47,912 nucleotides of DNA from Acidobacteriaceae bacterium. GTDB taxonomy: Bacteria; Acidobacteriota; Terriglobia; Terriglobales; Acidobacteriaceae. Numbering within the stretch: position 1 is the first letter of the stretch; every line of letters starts with the position of its first letter. The notes beneath the pieces are model-generated. The model was not told where the DNA came from. It ran no database searches and worked only from the letters and a program-made list of their open reading frames with translations. Position numbers and translations under genes: made by a program. This document shows, piece by piece, positions 25,955 through 34,218 of this stretch. The stretch is taken from NCBI GenBank assembly GCA_030038195.1, contig JASHPJ010000005.1, forward strand, positions 1 to 47,912, read 5' to 3'.

Positions 25955-26952
25955 CCGTTCAAGCTTCCTGCATCGGGCGCGGGTCTGGGATCGGCCTGGG
26001 GCTGGCCGCCCGTAAGCCCGGCGCGCTCCATCATCCACTCGATATCGTAACCCTCGGTGCGGATGCGCTGATCGTAATAGAAGAGAACCAGGGCGGTCAC
26101 GTAGACAGGCGTAATTAGAGTCTGGACAGCGACGTTCACCAGCATATTTATAACTTCTCCGGTCACTATGATGGCTATACTCACTGGACTACCCCTGCTT
26201 AGCATCGCCGCCACGGCCATTACGATGAGCATGAGAATATAGCCGCCCATCGACACCACCATGGCCAGAACCCAGATGAGAAGAAACATGAGGAAGATGC
26301 GGCCGCGGGTTCCTTTGCTCAGCTTGTTCGAGCGCTGCAGCGACTCCCACGCCGGCTTGCTCTCGGCGATGCACGCCGGCATGGCCAGCGAGTAGCTCAG
26401 CGCACGCAGGACGATGATGACTGCGGCTGCCGCGCCGATGAGGAATACGGCAAATCCAGTGGCGACATTGGCGCCGATGCCCCCGCCGCCAGCCCGCACC
26501 AGCGCGAACAGGACAGCGATGGCGACGCCGGCTATCGCAGCCGGGATAAGGCCCACGAAAATGCCTTGCAGAAGCAGCACGCCAAGGTAGCGCCAGAAGC
26601 GCGGCCACACGCTGATGAGCGCTTCGCGGATGGTGAGTTTTTGCCCGGTATGCGCGCCGGTGATGGCGCGGATGAGTGCCGACTGGGAGATGACGGTGGC
26701 TACGAGCGCCACGACGCCGAAGACAGCACCTCCGATCAGGATCGCGGCCACAATTGGACCGCTCGGCGGCACAGGCGTTCGATGGACGACACCCAGGAAG
26801 CCGATCCAGGCGATCAAGGGGACCATCGCCAGCAGCATCACTACGGTGGGCACCGCGGCGATTCCGGCAAACGAGAGGAAATTGCGGCGGTAAAGCTGCA
26901 CGGTGCGGTCGAGAATCTCGCCCAGCGTCATGGGTTGCAGGGTTTGGCTCAT
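25951..26952 (-). CDS. Multi-pass membrane protein, GPDPase-membrane-domain-like (copy B)
   Basis: 333-aa polytopic membrane protein with about six TM helices. It opens with LQPMTLGEILDRTVQLYRRNF and closes with LFYYDQRIRTEGYDIEWMM, the two conserved ends of a family often annotated as glycerophosphoryl diester phosphodiesterase membrane domain or DUF7847. No catalytic domain is attached. The gene directly upstream encodes a paralogue with the same ends, so the pair arose by duplication. Only one base separates its start from the previous stop, and its own stop overlaps DUF4129. It probably belongs to the same envelope complex as the MoxR-DUF58 proteins. Confidence 0.8.
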   Translation of the reverse strand: MSQTLQPMTLGEILDRTVQLYRRNFLSFAGIAAVPTVVMLLAMVPLIAWIGFLGVVHRTPVPPSGPIVAAILIGGAVFGVVALVATVISQSALIRAITGAHTGQKLTIREALISVWPRFWRYLGVLLLQGIFVGLIPAAIAGVAIAVLFALVRAGGGGIGANVATGFAVFLIGAAAAVIIVLRALSYSLAMPACIAESKPAWESLQRSNKLSKGTRGRIFLMFLLIWVLAMVVSMGGYILMLIVMAVAAMLSRGSPVSIAIIVTGEVINMLVNVAVQTLITPVYVTALVLFYYDQRIRTEGYDIEWMMERAGLTGGQPQADPRPAPDAGSLNG

Positions 26953-26953
26953 A

Positions 26954-27934
26954 TCAGGAGTGCTCGGCGGCCGGCAGTTCGGCCTGCGGGGTTAGGCCGG
27001 CGGAGCGCATCATCCATTCGATGTCGAAGCCCTCTTTGCGAACCCGCTGGTCGTAGTAGAAAAGCGTAAGACCGGTCGAGTACATGGGACCGATCAGGGT
27101 ATTCACGATAAACGTGGCAAGCTGCTGAATGGCCAGCATGGCGATCGGGATGGCATGGCCCAGGTGCTTGAACGCATAAAAGAAAAATGGCACTCCGAAC
27201 AACAGGCTCAGCAGCATGCGCACCGCATAGATCAGCAGGCCCAGCACAAAGATGCGTCCGCGCGAGCCCCTGCTGAGATGAATGCTGCGCTTGATGGACT
27301 GGCGGGCCGGCAGCTCCTCGACTACGCATGCCGGAACCGCCAGCGAGTAACGAAGCGACATGATGACGCCGTAAACCACTGCCGCCAGAAAAAACGGGCC
27401 GAGGATGAGAACGGCGATTCCCATGGCCAGGAAGGCAGCCTGGTTGGGCGCGGTGCCCTGCATGACCGCGGGATGGGTGAAAAATCCCTTGGGGAAGTAG
27501 GCAAACAGGACCACGAAGAACGCCACGTAGAGGACCGCCAGCGGCGCCCAGGCGCGGATGCCGGCGATGGTCATCACCCACAGGTAACGGCGCAGGCGCG
27601 GCAGCACACTGGCGGTCGCCGCGCGGATCGTTGCCGGCTCGCCTAGGTAGATCCACGCCACCGCCCGCGTATTGGCGGCGATGGAAAGCCCGGCCAGCAG
27701 CAACACAACCAGCACGCCCGCTAGAGTGACAACGGCGACGGCCCACTGCAGCCTGGGATGGATATGCGGATAGCCGAGCAGCGCTTCCACGCTCAGTTGC
27801 AGAAGGCCGGTCAGCAGCATGGCCCCGGAAAAGATGGCCGCAATGCCCGCAAAAAGCGGAAAGTTCATGCGGTACAGCTCGGCAGTTCGGTCGAGGACCT
27901 CGCCAAGGTTCAGAGGACGAAGCTGGGTGGTCAT
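26954..27934 (-). CDS. Multi-pass membrane protein, GPDPase-membrane-domain-like (copy A)
   Basis: 326-aa paralogue of the next gene, first in the MoxR operon. It has the matching N-terminal motif LRPLNLGEVLDRTAELYRMNF (read as LGE-x-LDRT-x-x-LYR-x-NF) and the C-terminal LFYYDQRVRKEGFDIEWMM, with about six TM helices between. ATG 27934 matches the paralogue's start; a further 68 in-frame codons upstream are not membrane-like or conserved. The operon promoter should lie in the 234 bp between this gene and the divergent deacylase gene, but no clear hexamers were found. Confidence 0.8.
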   Translation of the reverse strand: MTTQLRPLNLGEVLDRTAELYRMNFPLFAGIAAIFSGAMLLTGLLQLSVEALLGYPHIHPRLQWAVAVVTLAGVLVVLLLAGLSIAANTRAVAWIYLGEPATIRAATASVLPRLRRYLWVMTIAGIRAWAPLAVLYVAFFVVLFAYFPKGFFTHPAVMQGTAPNQAAFLAMGIAVLILGPFFLAAVVYGVIMSLRYSLAVPACVVEELPARQSIKRSIHLSRGSRGRIFVLGLLIYAVRMLLSLLFGVPFFFYAFKHLGHAIPIAMLAIQQLATFIVNTLIGPMYSTGLTLFYYDQRVRKEGFDIEWMMRSAGLTPQAELPAAEHS

Positions 27935-28168
27935 GATTACCCCTCGCCCGCGCCGCCCAGGGGTCCGGCGAACGCGGCCAGATGCCTGCGCCACCGGCCA
28001 CAGGCCAAAGAGAGCAAATCTGCCTGGGGTCAATGGAATGGATGCCGCTGTCGTTGCACGAAATAGTAGCACAAGCTGTGCCGGGCAGCATGAGCAAGGT
28101 CTGTCAGCCGGCTTGAGCATAGACATTGCCGGATGCACGGCACAAGTTGCGCGCGTAATTTAGAGTGG

Positions 28169-29734
28169 ATGAGCCGGGCATCGAGGCAGAGCGTGCGAAC
28201 ATTTTCCCTTCAAGGCGGCGCAGTCTACGACGGCACAGGCCGCGCGCCATTTATCGGCAGCGTGGTGGTCCGCGATGGGCTGATTCTGGACGTAACGGCC
28301 GGTCATGCGGAGGCCGATGGTGAAATCATCGACTGCACCGGGCTGGCTATTGCGCCGGGATTCATTGATGTTCACAGCCACTCCGATCTGCAGGCGCTCG
28401 AAGGGCGCCGCGAAAAGCTCAACCAGGGCGTAACCACTGAGGTGGTTGGCAACTGCGGCTTCTCGCCGTTCCCCTGCGGCTGTCACGCATCGGAGCTGCG
28501 CAGCTTCGCCAATGGCATTCTGCACGGCGGCGATCACTGGGCCTTCCACTCGGCGCGCGAATACTTCGAAGCGGGCCGGCGCGCCGGTCTGCCCAGCCGC
28601 GTGGAAACTCTGGTTGGACACGGCAGCTTGCGCGTAGTGCAAGCTGGTATGTCGCAGCGGCCGCTCACGGAAAAAGAACTCGGCGCGATGCTCGATGACC
28701 TGGACACATCGCTTTCACAGGGCGCGGTGGGCGTCTCGACCGGGCTGATGTACGCGCCCGGCTCGGGCGCTCCACGCGAAGAGCTGCTGGCGCTGTGCAA
28801 GGGAGCGGCGCGCCACGGCAAGCTGCACTGCACGCACATGCGCGACTACGGCTTTCACCTGCTCGAAGCGATTGAAGAGCAGTTGTCGCTGGCGCGCGAG
28901 TCGGGCTGCCGTCTGCAGATCTCGCATCTGCAGGCCGTGGGCAAAGCCAATCGCGAGCTCAATGCACGCGCCGTGGAGATGATCGAGAACGCGCACAAAG
29001 AGGGCGTGGATGTGGCCTTCGATTGCTATCCCTACACCTGCGGCAGCACGGTGATAACGCAACTGCTTCCGCAGAGCGCGCTGGAAGGCGGCGTCGATGC
29101 GCTGCTCGCGCGTCTCGCCGATCCGGATTCACGCCGCAGCATCGCGCAGGAAGCTGCAAAGACGATTGCCAACACCTGGGACGAGGTATTTGTGAGTGCG
29201 GTTGCGTCTGAAGAAAACATAAGATGCGTGGGCAGGAGCGTCGAAGAGATCGCCGGGGAGCGAGCCATCGAGCCGATGGAAGCCGTCTTCCGGCTGATTG
29301 AAGAAGAGCGCGGCGCGGTGAATATCCTGGAACAGAATCAGAGCGAAGAGAACCTGCGCGCAAACCTCGCGCATCCGCTGGCCATCGTTATCTCCGACGG
29401 ATTTTACGTGAAGGGTCGGCCGCATCCGCGGCTCTACGGCACATTTCCGGAGTTTCTGGCCCGCAGCGTGAGCCATCCGACGTGGCTGCCGCTCGAGTCC
29501 GCAATCCACAAGATCACCGGCGCGCCGGCCAGGCGCTTTGGCATCGCGCAGCGCGGCGAGTTGCGTCCCGGTTACGTTGCCGACATTACAGTCTTCGATC
29601 CGAAGCGGATTGCCAGCCGCGCAACATACGCCTCGCCGGAGCAGACGCCCGAAGGCATCGTGCGCGTCTTCAGGGATGGACGGGATCGCCTTGCAGCGGG
29701 CAGAGAACGCGCAGTCAATCCCGGCCGGCAATAA
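28169..29734 (+). CDS. N-acyl-D-amino-acid deacylase family amidohydrolase
   Basis: 521-aa amidohydrolase-superfamily enzyme that hydrolyses N-acyl-D-amino acids or related amides. An N-terminal beta-sandwich (GAVYDGTGRAPFIGSVVVRDG) leads to the metal motif FIDVHSHSD (His69, His71). The subfamily motif VVGNCGFS supplies Cys96, the bridging ligand of D-aminoacylases. Downstream, LQISHLQAVGK and the CYPYTCGST block complete the TIM-barrel metal site, and the C-terminus has GELRPGYVADITVFDP. No signal peptide is seen. The ATG at 28169 begins just before the conserved start; an upstream in-frame Met adds 12 residues. It is divergent from the MoxR operon. Confidence 0.93.
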   Translation: MSRASRQSVRTFSLQGGAVYDGTGRAPFIGSVVVRDGLILDVTAGHAEADGEIIDCTGLAIAPGFIDVHSHSDLQALEGRREKLNQGVTTEVVGNCGFSPFPCGCHASELRSFANGILHGGDHWAFHSAREYFEAGRRAGLPSRVETLVGHGSLRVVQAGMSQRPLTEKELGAMLDDLDTSLSQGAVGVSTGLMYAPGSGAPREELLALCKGAARHGKLHCTHMRDYGFHLLEAIEEQLSLARESGCRLQISHLQAVGKANRELNARAVEMIENAHKEGVDVAFDCYPYTCGSTVITQLLPQSALEGGVDALLARLADPDSRRSIAQEAAKTIANTWDEVFVSAVASEENIRCVGRSVEEIAGERAIEPMEAVFRLIEEERGAVNILEQNQSEENLRANLAHPLAIVISDGFYVKGRPHPRLYGTFPEFLARSVSHPTWLPLESAIHKITGAPARRFGIAQRGELRPGYVADITVFDPKRIASRATYASPEQTPEGIVRVFRDGRDRLAAGRERAVNPGRQ

Positions 29735-29768
29735 AATCCTGTCGGCAACGGGGCGCTTGCCAAATTCG

Positions 29769-29784
29769 ATGTATACGGTTACAT
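29769..29784. promoter_or_regulatory. Candidate LacI-family operator upstream of the GH35 gene
   Basis: ATGTATACGGTTACAT is a 16-bp palindrome centred on CG in which 6 of 8 half-site positions match. This is the general form of LacI/GalR-family operators (ATGTAAACGTTTACAT type). It lies 21 bp upstream of the GH35 start codon, a position suited to repression. No LacI-type regulator gene is present in the window. Confidence 0.5.
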
Positions 29785-29805
29785 TGCTGGGGAGGTATTT
29801 CGAGC

Positions 29806-31416
29806 ATGCGCTTTTTCGCTTTTCTGCGTCCCTGTTTCTTTGCCGTTTTGCTTGCTGCCGCCTTGTATTCCGTTGCCGCGGTTTCACAGGCTCCCAAGAT
29901 CGTTCAGCAGGATGGGCGATACGCGCTCATGGTGGACGGACAGCCATATCTGATTCTGGGCGGCCAGATTCATAACTCCAGCGCCTGGCCCTCTGAACTG
30001 CCGCAGGTATGGAAGTCGCTTGCCGATCTGCACGCGAATACGGTTGAGGCGCCGGTGTACTGGGAGCAGTTTGAGCCAGAGGAAGGCCGTTTCGACTACA
30101 CCAATGTCGACCAGATCGTGGACGGCGCGCGTGTGCATGGTCTGCATGTTGTCCTTCTCTGGTTCGGCACCTGGAAGAACGGCAACGATCACTACGCGCC
30201 GCCGTGGGTCAAGACCGATGGCAAGCGCTTTCCTCGCGTCATTCGTCCCGACGGCGAGCCAATCGATGTGCTCTCGCCGCTGGGCCATGACACTCTCGAA
30301 GCCGACAAGACCGCATTTGTCACGCTCATGCGTCATCTCAAACAGATTGACGGCGAACAGCACACCGTGCTGCTGATCCAGGTCGAGAACGAGTCGGGCA
30401 ATATCGGCAGCGTGCGCGATAATTCGCCTGAAGCGAACCGCGAATTTGCCGGACAGGTTCCGGACGACCTGCTTGCCGCCGCACAAAAGCAGCCGGGCAC
30501 CTGGAGCCAGGTCTTCGGCGCCGATGCGGACGAGATCTTTCAGGTCTATCATCAGGCCAGATACATCAACGCAATCGCCGCCGCGGGCAAAGCGGAGTTC
30601 GACATTCCCTGTTACATCAACGTCTGGATCGACTATCCGCCTGCGGAGCTGCCGCAGCGGCAGTTGGATATGCCCGGCATCGCGTATCCCAGCGGCGGCG
30701 CTGTGCAGAAGATGGTGGGCCTGTGGCGCAAGCTGGCGCCATCGATCGACATGATCGGCCCGGACATCTACACCGACGACTCGCAATCCTACAGAGAGAC
30801 GATCGCCGCCTATCGCCGGCCCGACAATCCGCTCTGGATTCCGGAAACGGGCCACAGCGACAGCTTTGCGAAATTCTTCTTCTATGCGCTGGGCGACGGC
30901 GCAATCGGCTTCTCGCCGTTTGGCGTCGATCAGGCTGGCTGGAACATCCTCGGCAACGATCCGTGGTCGGCGCACGCCCGCAACTTCGCGCTGATTAATC
31001 CGATGGACCGCGAAATTGCGAAGCTGGAGTTTGACGGCAAGCTCAAAACCGCCGTCGAGGAGCCTGGCCAGGCCACGCAGGAGCTCGACTTTGGCGCGTG
31101 GCAGGCAACGGTTGCATTTGGTTTCCCGCAGTACGACGGCCGCCGCGCGCCCGGCACAAAAGACGCTCACGGCGCCGCGCTGGTGGCGCAACTCGGACCG
31201 GACGAATTTCTGGTCACCGGAATTGACGCCAGCGTCAGCTTCCATTTGCCGGGCAAGCTGCCATGGATTCGCAGCGAGATTCTCTCAGCCGAGCAGGGCA
31301 CGTATGAAAATGGAGTCTGGAAGCTGCTGCGGCTTTGGAACGGCGATGAAACCGACCGCGGCCTCTGCTTTCATGAGCACCCCGAGATGGTGCGCGTGAA
31401 AATGATGAAGTTCTAG
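29806..31416 (+). CDS. Secreted GH35-type beta-galactosidase-like protein with DUF5597 C-terminus
   Basis: 536-aa exported glycoside hydrolase. The signal peptide spans about residues 1-28 (FFAVLLAAALYSVAAVSQA). The barrel begins with LILGGQIHNSSAWP and contains ANTVEAPVYWEQFEP, both GH35 marks. LIQVENESG supplies the likely acid/base Glu, and WIPETGHSD supplies a probable nucleophile Glu. The last 140 residues form the DUF5597 beta domain. Such proteins occur in plant-polysaccharide degraders and probably release galactose from side chains, but the substrate is unproven. ATG 29806 follows GGGGAGG. A LacI-type operator lies just upstream, suggesting sugar-responsive repression. It is 71 bp downstream of the deacylase gene. 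Confidence 0.87.
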   Translation: MRFFAFLRPCFFAVLLAAALYSVAAVSQAPKIVQQDGRYALMVDGQPYLILGGQIHNSSAWPSELPQVWKSLADLHANTVEAPVYWEQFEPEEGRFDYTNVDQIVDGARVHGLHVVLLWFGTWKNGNDHYAPPWVKTDGKRFPRVIRPDGEPIDVLSPLGHDTLEADKTAFVTLMRHLKQIDGEQHTVLLIQVENESGNIGSVRDNSPEANREFAGQVPDDLLAAAQKQPGTWSQVFGADADEIFQVYHQARYINAIAAAGKAEFDIPCYINVWIDYPPAELPQRQLDMPGIAYPSGGAVQKMVGLWRKLAPSIDMIGPDIYTDDSQSYRETIAAYRRPDNPLWIPETGHSDSFAKFFFYALGDGAIGFSPFGVDQAGWNILGNDPWSAHARNFALINPMDREIAKLEFDGKLKTAVEEPGQATQELDFGAWQATVAFGFPQYDGRRAPGTKDAHGAALVAQLGPDEFLVTGIDASVSFHLPGKLPWIRSEILSAEQGTYENGVWKLLRLWNGDETDRGLCFHEHPEMVRVKMMKF

Positions 31417-31437
31417 AGTGTTTTCGGCTCCTATGTG

Positions 31438-31465
31438 AACAAGCCGTTTTTTTGACGGCCTTGTT
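31438..31465 (+). terminator. Hairpin after the GH35 gene
   Basis: AACAAGCCGT (31438-31447) pairs with ACGG-C-CTTGTT (31455-31465), a 10-bp stem with a one-base bulge and a T-rich loop, about 20 bp past the stop codon. The expected trailing T run is short (TTT), so terminator function is probable rather than certain. Confidence 0.45.
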
Positions 31466-31492
31466 TCCAGGCGTGTGCTCGAACTTGTTTCA

Positions 31493-31855
31493 ATGTTGTG
31501 TTCTGATAAGCATGTGCCATTGCGGAGACCAGTAGTCCGAGGAGTGGAGATGGACGCGGAGACGCGGTGCGCCCATTACCACTCATCGCTCGACGTCATT
31601 GCCATCAAAATGGCTTGCTGCGGCGTTTACTACGCCTGTAAAGACTGCCACGACATGCTGGCCGGCCATGAGATCAGGGTCTGGCCGCGTTCAGAGTGGA
31701 ACGTCCGGGCAGTTCTTTGTGGAGTGTGCGGATACGAGCTGACGATCCACGAATACATGGACAGCGGCTACCTGTGCCCGCATTGTGGAGCAGCTTTCAA
31801 CCCCGGCTGCAGGCATCATTACCGCTTCTACTTTGAGCCGGAAGACACGGTCTAA
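31493..31855 (+). CDS. CHY zinc-finger protein
   Basis: 120-aa cytoplasmic zinc-binding protein. The order of ligands follows the CHY-finger pattern: TRCAHYHS near residue 25, then IKMACCGVYYACKDCHD, LCGVCGYELTIHEY, and LCPHCGAAFNPGCRHHY. About eight Cys and several His residues are arranged to bind three zinc ions. Function is unknown in bacteria. ATG 31493 keeps the VVRGVEMD segment that normally precedes TRCAHYH in the family. The ATG at 31550 has a better Shine-Dalgarno (GAGGAG) but would drop those residues. It is convergent with the GAF gene, with overlapping 3' ends (4 bp). Confidence 0.87.
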   Translation: MLCSDKHVPLRRPVVRGVEMDAETRCAHYHSSLDVIAIKMACCGVYYACKDCHDMLAGHEIRVWPRSEWNVRAVLCGVCGYELTIHEYMDSGYLCPHCGAAFNPGCRHHYRFYFEPEDTV

Positions 31856-32325
31856 ATCCGCTCGATAAAGCCGCCCACGATAGTGGCGCATTCTTCGAGA
31901 AACGCCTTGTCCTGCCGGGAGAAGGCTGCAAGGCTATGGCTGTCGATATCGATCTCACCCACCACCGCGCCATTGGCTCGTATGGGAGCGACGATCTCGG
32001 ATTTGGTTTCCAGCGAACAGGCGAGGTAACGCGGATCGGAGCTGACATCGTCTACGATCACTGTGTCGTTCTGCGCCACGGCTGCTCCACAGATTCCCTG
32101 ATGCACAGGGATACGCACATGCTCGGTCGGCGCTCCGCGAAATGGTCCCAGGACAAGCGTCTCTGGATCGTCGGAATCGAGCATGTAGAAACCCGTCCAG
32201 TTGCAGTAGGGCAGGCGCTCTGCAATGATCTCAACGATGAAGCTCTGGAGAGCCGCAAGATCGCTTGCGGATTTCGCAAACGTGCTCACCTCGGAAAGAA
32301 TCTGGGCAAAGACTTTCTCGGGCAT
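31852..32325 (-). CDS. GAF-domain protein of the free methionine-(R)-sulfoxide reductase type
   Basis: 157-aa single GAF domain closest to fRMsr (YebR-type), which reduces free methionine-(R)-sulfoxide. Conserved blocks are CNWTGFYML (41-49), LVLGPFRGAP, VRIPVHQGICGAAVA with Cys79, YLACSLETKSEIV with Cys103, and GEIDIDSHSL. Cys103 aligns with the catalytic Cys. In the well-known enzymes a further Cys precedes VRIP; here that position is His69, so the resolving cysteine is missing or replaced. ATG 32325 fits the family start. It lies downstream of msrB on the same strand with a repeat element between, suggesting a related role. Confidence 0.82.
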   Translation of the reverse strand: MPEKVFAQILSEVSTFAKSASDLAALQSFIVEIIAERLPYCNWTGFYMLDSDDPETLVLGPFRGAPTEHVRIPVHQGICGAAVAQNDTVIVDDVSSDPRYLACSLETKSEIVAPIRANGAVVGEIDIDSHSLAAFSRQDKAFLEECATIVGGFIERI

Positions 32326-32367
32326 ACTTCTATTTTGCGTCACTTGGGGTCCGCGAGCCGGTTGCAT

Positions 32368-32495
32368 CAGCGCTGCCTTGAAAGGGCACGGCTTCAAAGC
32401 CTGCCCTGAGCTTGCCGAAGAGCGCCGCAAGAACCGCAAAAAATCCAGGGTTTCAGCCCCTGAGGACAAGTGAGCGACTGAATCAGAGCTTCCTT
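32368..32495. repeat. Second, degenerate copy of the 18-bp-TIR element
   Basis: This copy aligns with 2539-2697: both share GAGCTTGCCGAAG in the interior, and the right end CTGAATCAGAGCTTCCTT (32478-32495) differs from the other copy by one base. The left terminal repeat is not recognisable. The right end overlaps the last bases of the msrB stop codon at 32494-32496. It separates msrB from the fRMsr-like gene. Confidence 0.6.
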
Positions 32496-33084
32496 AGGCG
32501 AACTTCACGAATCTGAGCGCTAGCGAGTTCATGCAGTAACGCAGCCCGGTCGGTCGCGGCCCGTCATCGAATACATGCCCAAGATGGGCATCACACCGCC
32601 GGCACGAGACCGCAGTACGCTCCATTCCCAGAGACAGGTCGAGGCTTTCACGAATATTTTCTTTAGCAATGGGCTGCCAGAAGCTGGGCCATCCCGTGCC
32701 GGATTCAAATTTCGTATCGGAGCTGAAGAGCGCCGTGTCGCAGCAGATGCAGCGATAGAGCCCTTTGTCGTGCAGGTTCCAGTATTGCCCTGAGAATGGC
32801 TTCTCAGTCCCTGCCCGTCGTGTTATCTCAAACACCGCGGCCGATAGCTGCTGCTTCCACTCCGTATCGGTTTTGATCATTACGGGCAAGGTAACGGTAT
32901 CTTCCCGCTGGCCTGTATCGGAGAACTGTACGATCCTGACTTCTTTCAAAGTCGCACTCTTCGCTTCGACCGGTTCAATCCCATATCGAAGCGTGAGGAC
33001 CATCGCTGTCGCGGCAGCGCTCCCGGCCACAACAAAAGCTCGCCGAGTCATCTGCCCGGCGCCGCTATCCGGCTTCTGAATCAT
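32494..33084 (-). CDS. msrB: Tat-exported peptide-methionine (R)-S-oxide reductase MsrB
   Basis: 196-aa MsrB that reduces methionine-(R)-sulfoxide in proteins. A twin-arginine signal (TRRAFVVAG, residues 13-21, then a hydrophobic stretch) predicts export to the periplasm. The catalytic domain from about residue 75 has zinc-binding CxxC pairs Cys112/Cys115 and Cys161/Cys164, the GTGWPSFW substrate motif at 130-137, GHVFDDGP, and the catalytic Cys184 in LRYCMNS. ATG 33084 is supported by GGGAGGGG just upstream. It lies downstream of a DipZ-like thioredoxin gene by 22 bp, a likely electron donor. Most MsrB proteins are cytoplasmic, so the Tat signal is notable. Confidence 0.93.
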   Translation of the reverse strand: MIQKPDSGAGQMTRRAFVVAGSAAATAMVLTLRYGIEPVEAKSATLKEVRIVQFSDTGQREDTVTLPVMIKTDTEWKQQLSAAVFEITRRAGTEKPFSGQYWNLHDKGLYRCICCDTALFSSDTKFESGTGWPSFWQPIAKENIRESLDLSLGMERTAVSCRRCDAHLGHVFDDGPRPTGLRYCMNSLALRFVKFA

Positions 33085-33106
33085 GTGCCCCTCCCACTTG
33101 CTTCCG

Positions 33107-34192
33107 TTACCCGAAGGTGAAGGAGAATGCCTGCGCCCCCGGATCCTGAAACTCGATCGTGAAAATATGGTCTGCGATGGCGCCGCGTTGCCTGACGAGC
33201 TGATACAGACGGTATCCTGTCACGACGCCGTTGCCTTGCGCGTCCGTGTCCACTCCATGATTCTCCCCAGGAGCCTGCCCGTCAATAGTTACCAGAAAGC
33301 GTACTGGTTTTCCGTCGGCGGTCGGGCCGAGCACCAGATGCAGGTCACGGGCATGGAAGTGAAAGACGATTCTTCCACCGGCGGACTTGAGCACCGCAAC
33401 CTGCTCGTGATCGATCCATCTGCCGGCAAGCCCCCACTCGTTCAATCCGGGACGGGACGGCGGAGTATACAGATGCTCCTCATCCCGCTTGATTCCGCCC
33501 GGCGATGCAAAGTGCTCGGCCCGCGCATACCCGATGTACGTCTCTGGCGACCGCACTTCGCCCATATCGGCTGCCGCTTCCACACCCTGCGCTCGAACGC
33601 TGACCGTGCCCCCCGGCATCGGCGTTGCCGACCGCTCCTTCAGGAGCTCCTGGATCCATCGCTCCGACTCGTCGTAGCTCCCCTCGCCAAAGTGCTCGTA
33701 GCGCACCTTCCCATGAACGTCGATAAAGTAGTCAGCAGGCCAGAATTCGTTGTGAAACGCGTTCCAGATTAAGTATTTGCTGTCCAGGGCGACGGGAAAT
33801 GTGACTCCGAATTTCTGGACCGCCTTCTGCACGTTGGGCAGTTGCTGCTCGAAACCGAACTCCGGCGTATGCACACCGATTATGACGAGTCCGCTATCCT
33901 TGTACTTCTCCGCCCATGCCTGGACGTAAGGTAGAGAACGCAGGCAGTTGATGCAGGAGTAGGTCCAGAAATCGACGAGAACAACCTTCCCTTTCAGCTC
34001 TTTTGCCGTCAGAGGTTTCGAATTGATCCATCCCGTCGCGCCAGACAGGCCGTACAGTGGCGCGCTTCCGACAATGCTCGGTGGCTCTTGCTCTTGCGCC
34101 TGGGCGAAGGGCAAGCTGGCAGCCATGCAGCACAGAATTGCCACTGCCATTATCAACAGTCTTATCTTCCAGTAGCAGGAAACCACAGGCAT
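33107..34192 (-). CDS. DipZ-like periplasmic thioredoxin protein
   Basis: 361-aa exported thioredoxin-fold protein resembling the C-terminal half of DipZ/CcdA fusions without the membrane CcdA part. The signal segment is at residues 11-31. The thioredoxin domain has FWTYSCINCLRSLPYV with the redox pair Cys80/Cys83, then VIGVHTPEFGFE and PVALDSKY. The C-terminal 150 residues form a beta-sandwich (GRIVFHFHARDLHLVLGP) as in DipZ-type proteins. It is expected to move reducing power in the periplasm; the adjacent msrB (22 bp) makes MsrB its likely client. The start at 34192 avoids a GTG nine codons upstream. A palindromic operator lies at 34219-34234. Confidence 0.85.
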   Translation of the reverse strand: MPVVSCYWKIRLLIMAVAILCCMAASLPFAQAQEQEPPSIVGSAPLYGLSGATGWINSKPLTAKELKGKVVLVDFWTYSCINCLRSLPYVQAWAEKYKDSGLVIIGVHTPEFGFEQQLPNVQKAVQKFGVTFPVALDSKYLIWNAFHNEFWPADYFIDVHGKVRYEHFGEGSYDESERWIQELLKERSATPMPGGTVSVRAQGVEAAADMGEVRSPETYIGYARAEHFASPGGIKRDEEHLYTPPSRPGLNEWGLAGRWIDHEQVAVLKSAGGRIVFHFHARDLHLVLGPTADGKPVRFLVTIDGQAPGENHGVDTDAQGNGVVTGYRLYQLVRQRGAIADHIFTIEFQDPGAQAFSFTFG

Positions 34193-34218
34193 TTGGCTTC
34201 GACCCCCTTTGTCCGACA

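Noticed and set aside
29884..31245. 453-codon minus-strand open frame
   Set aside because: It is the antisense shadow of the GH35/DUF5597 gene.
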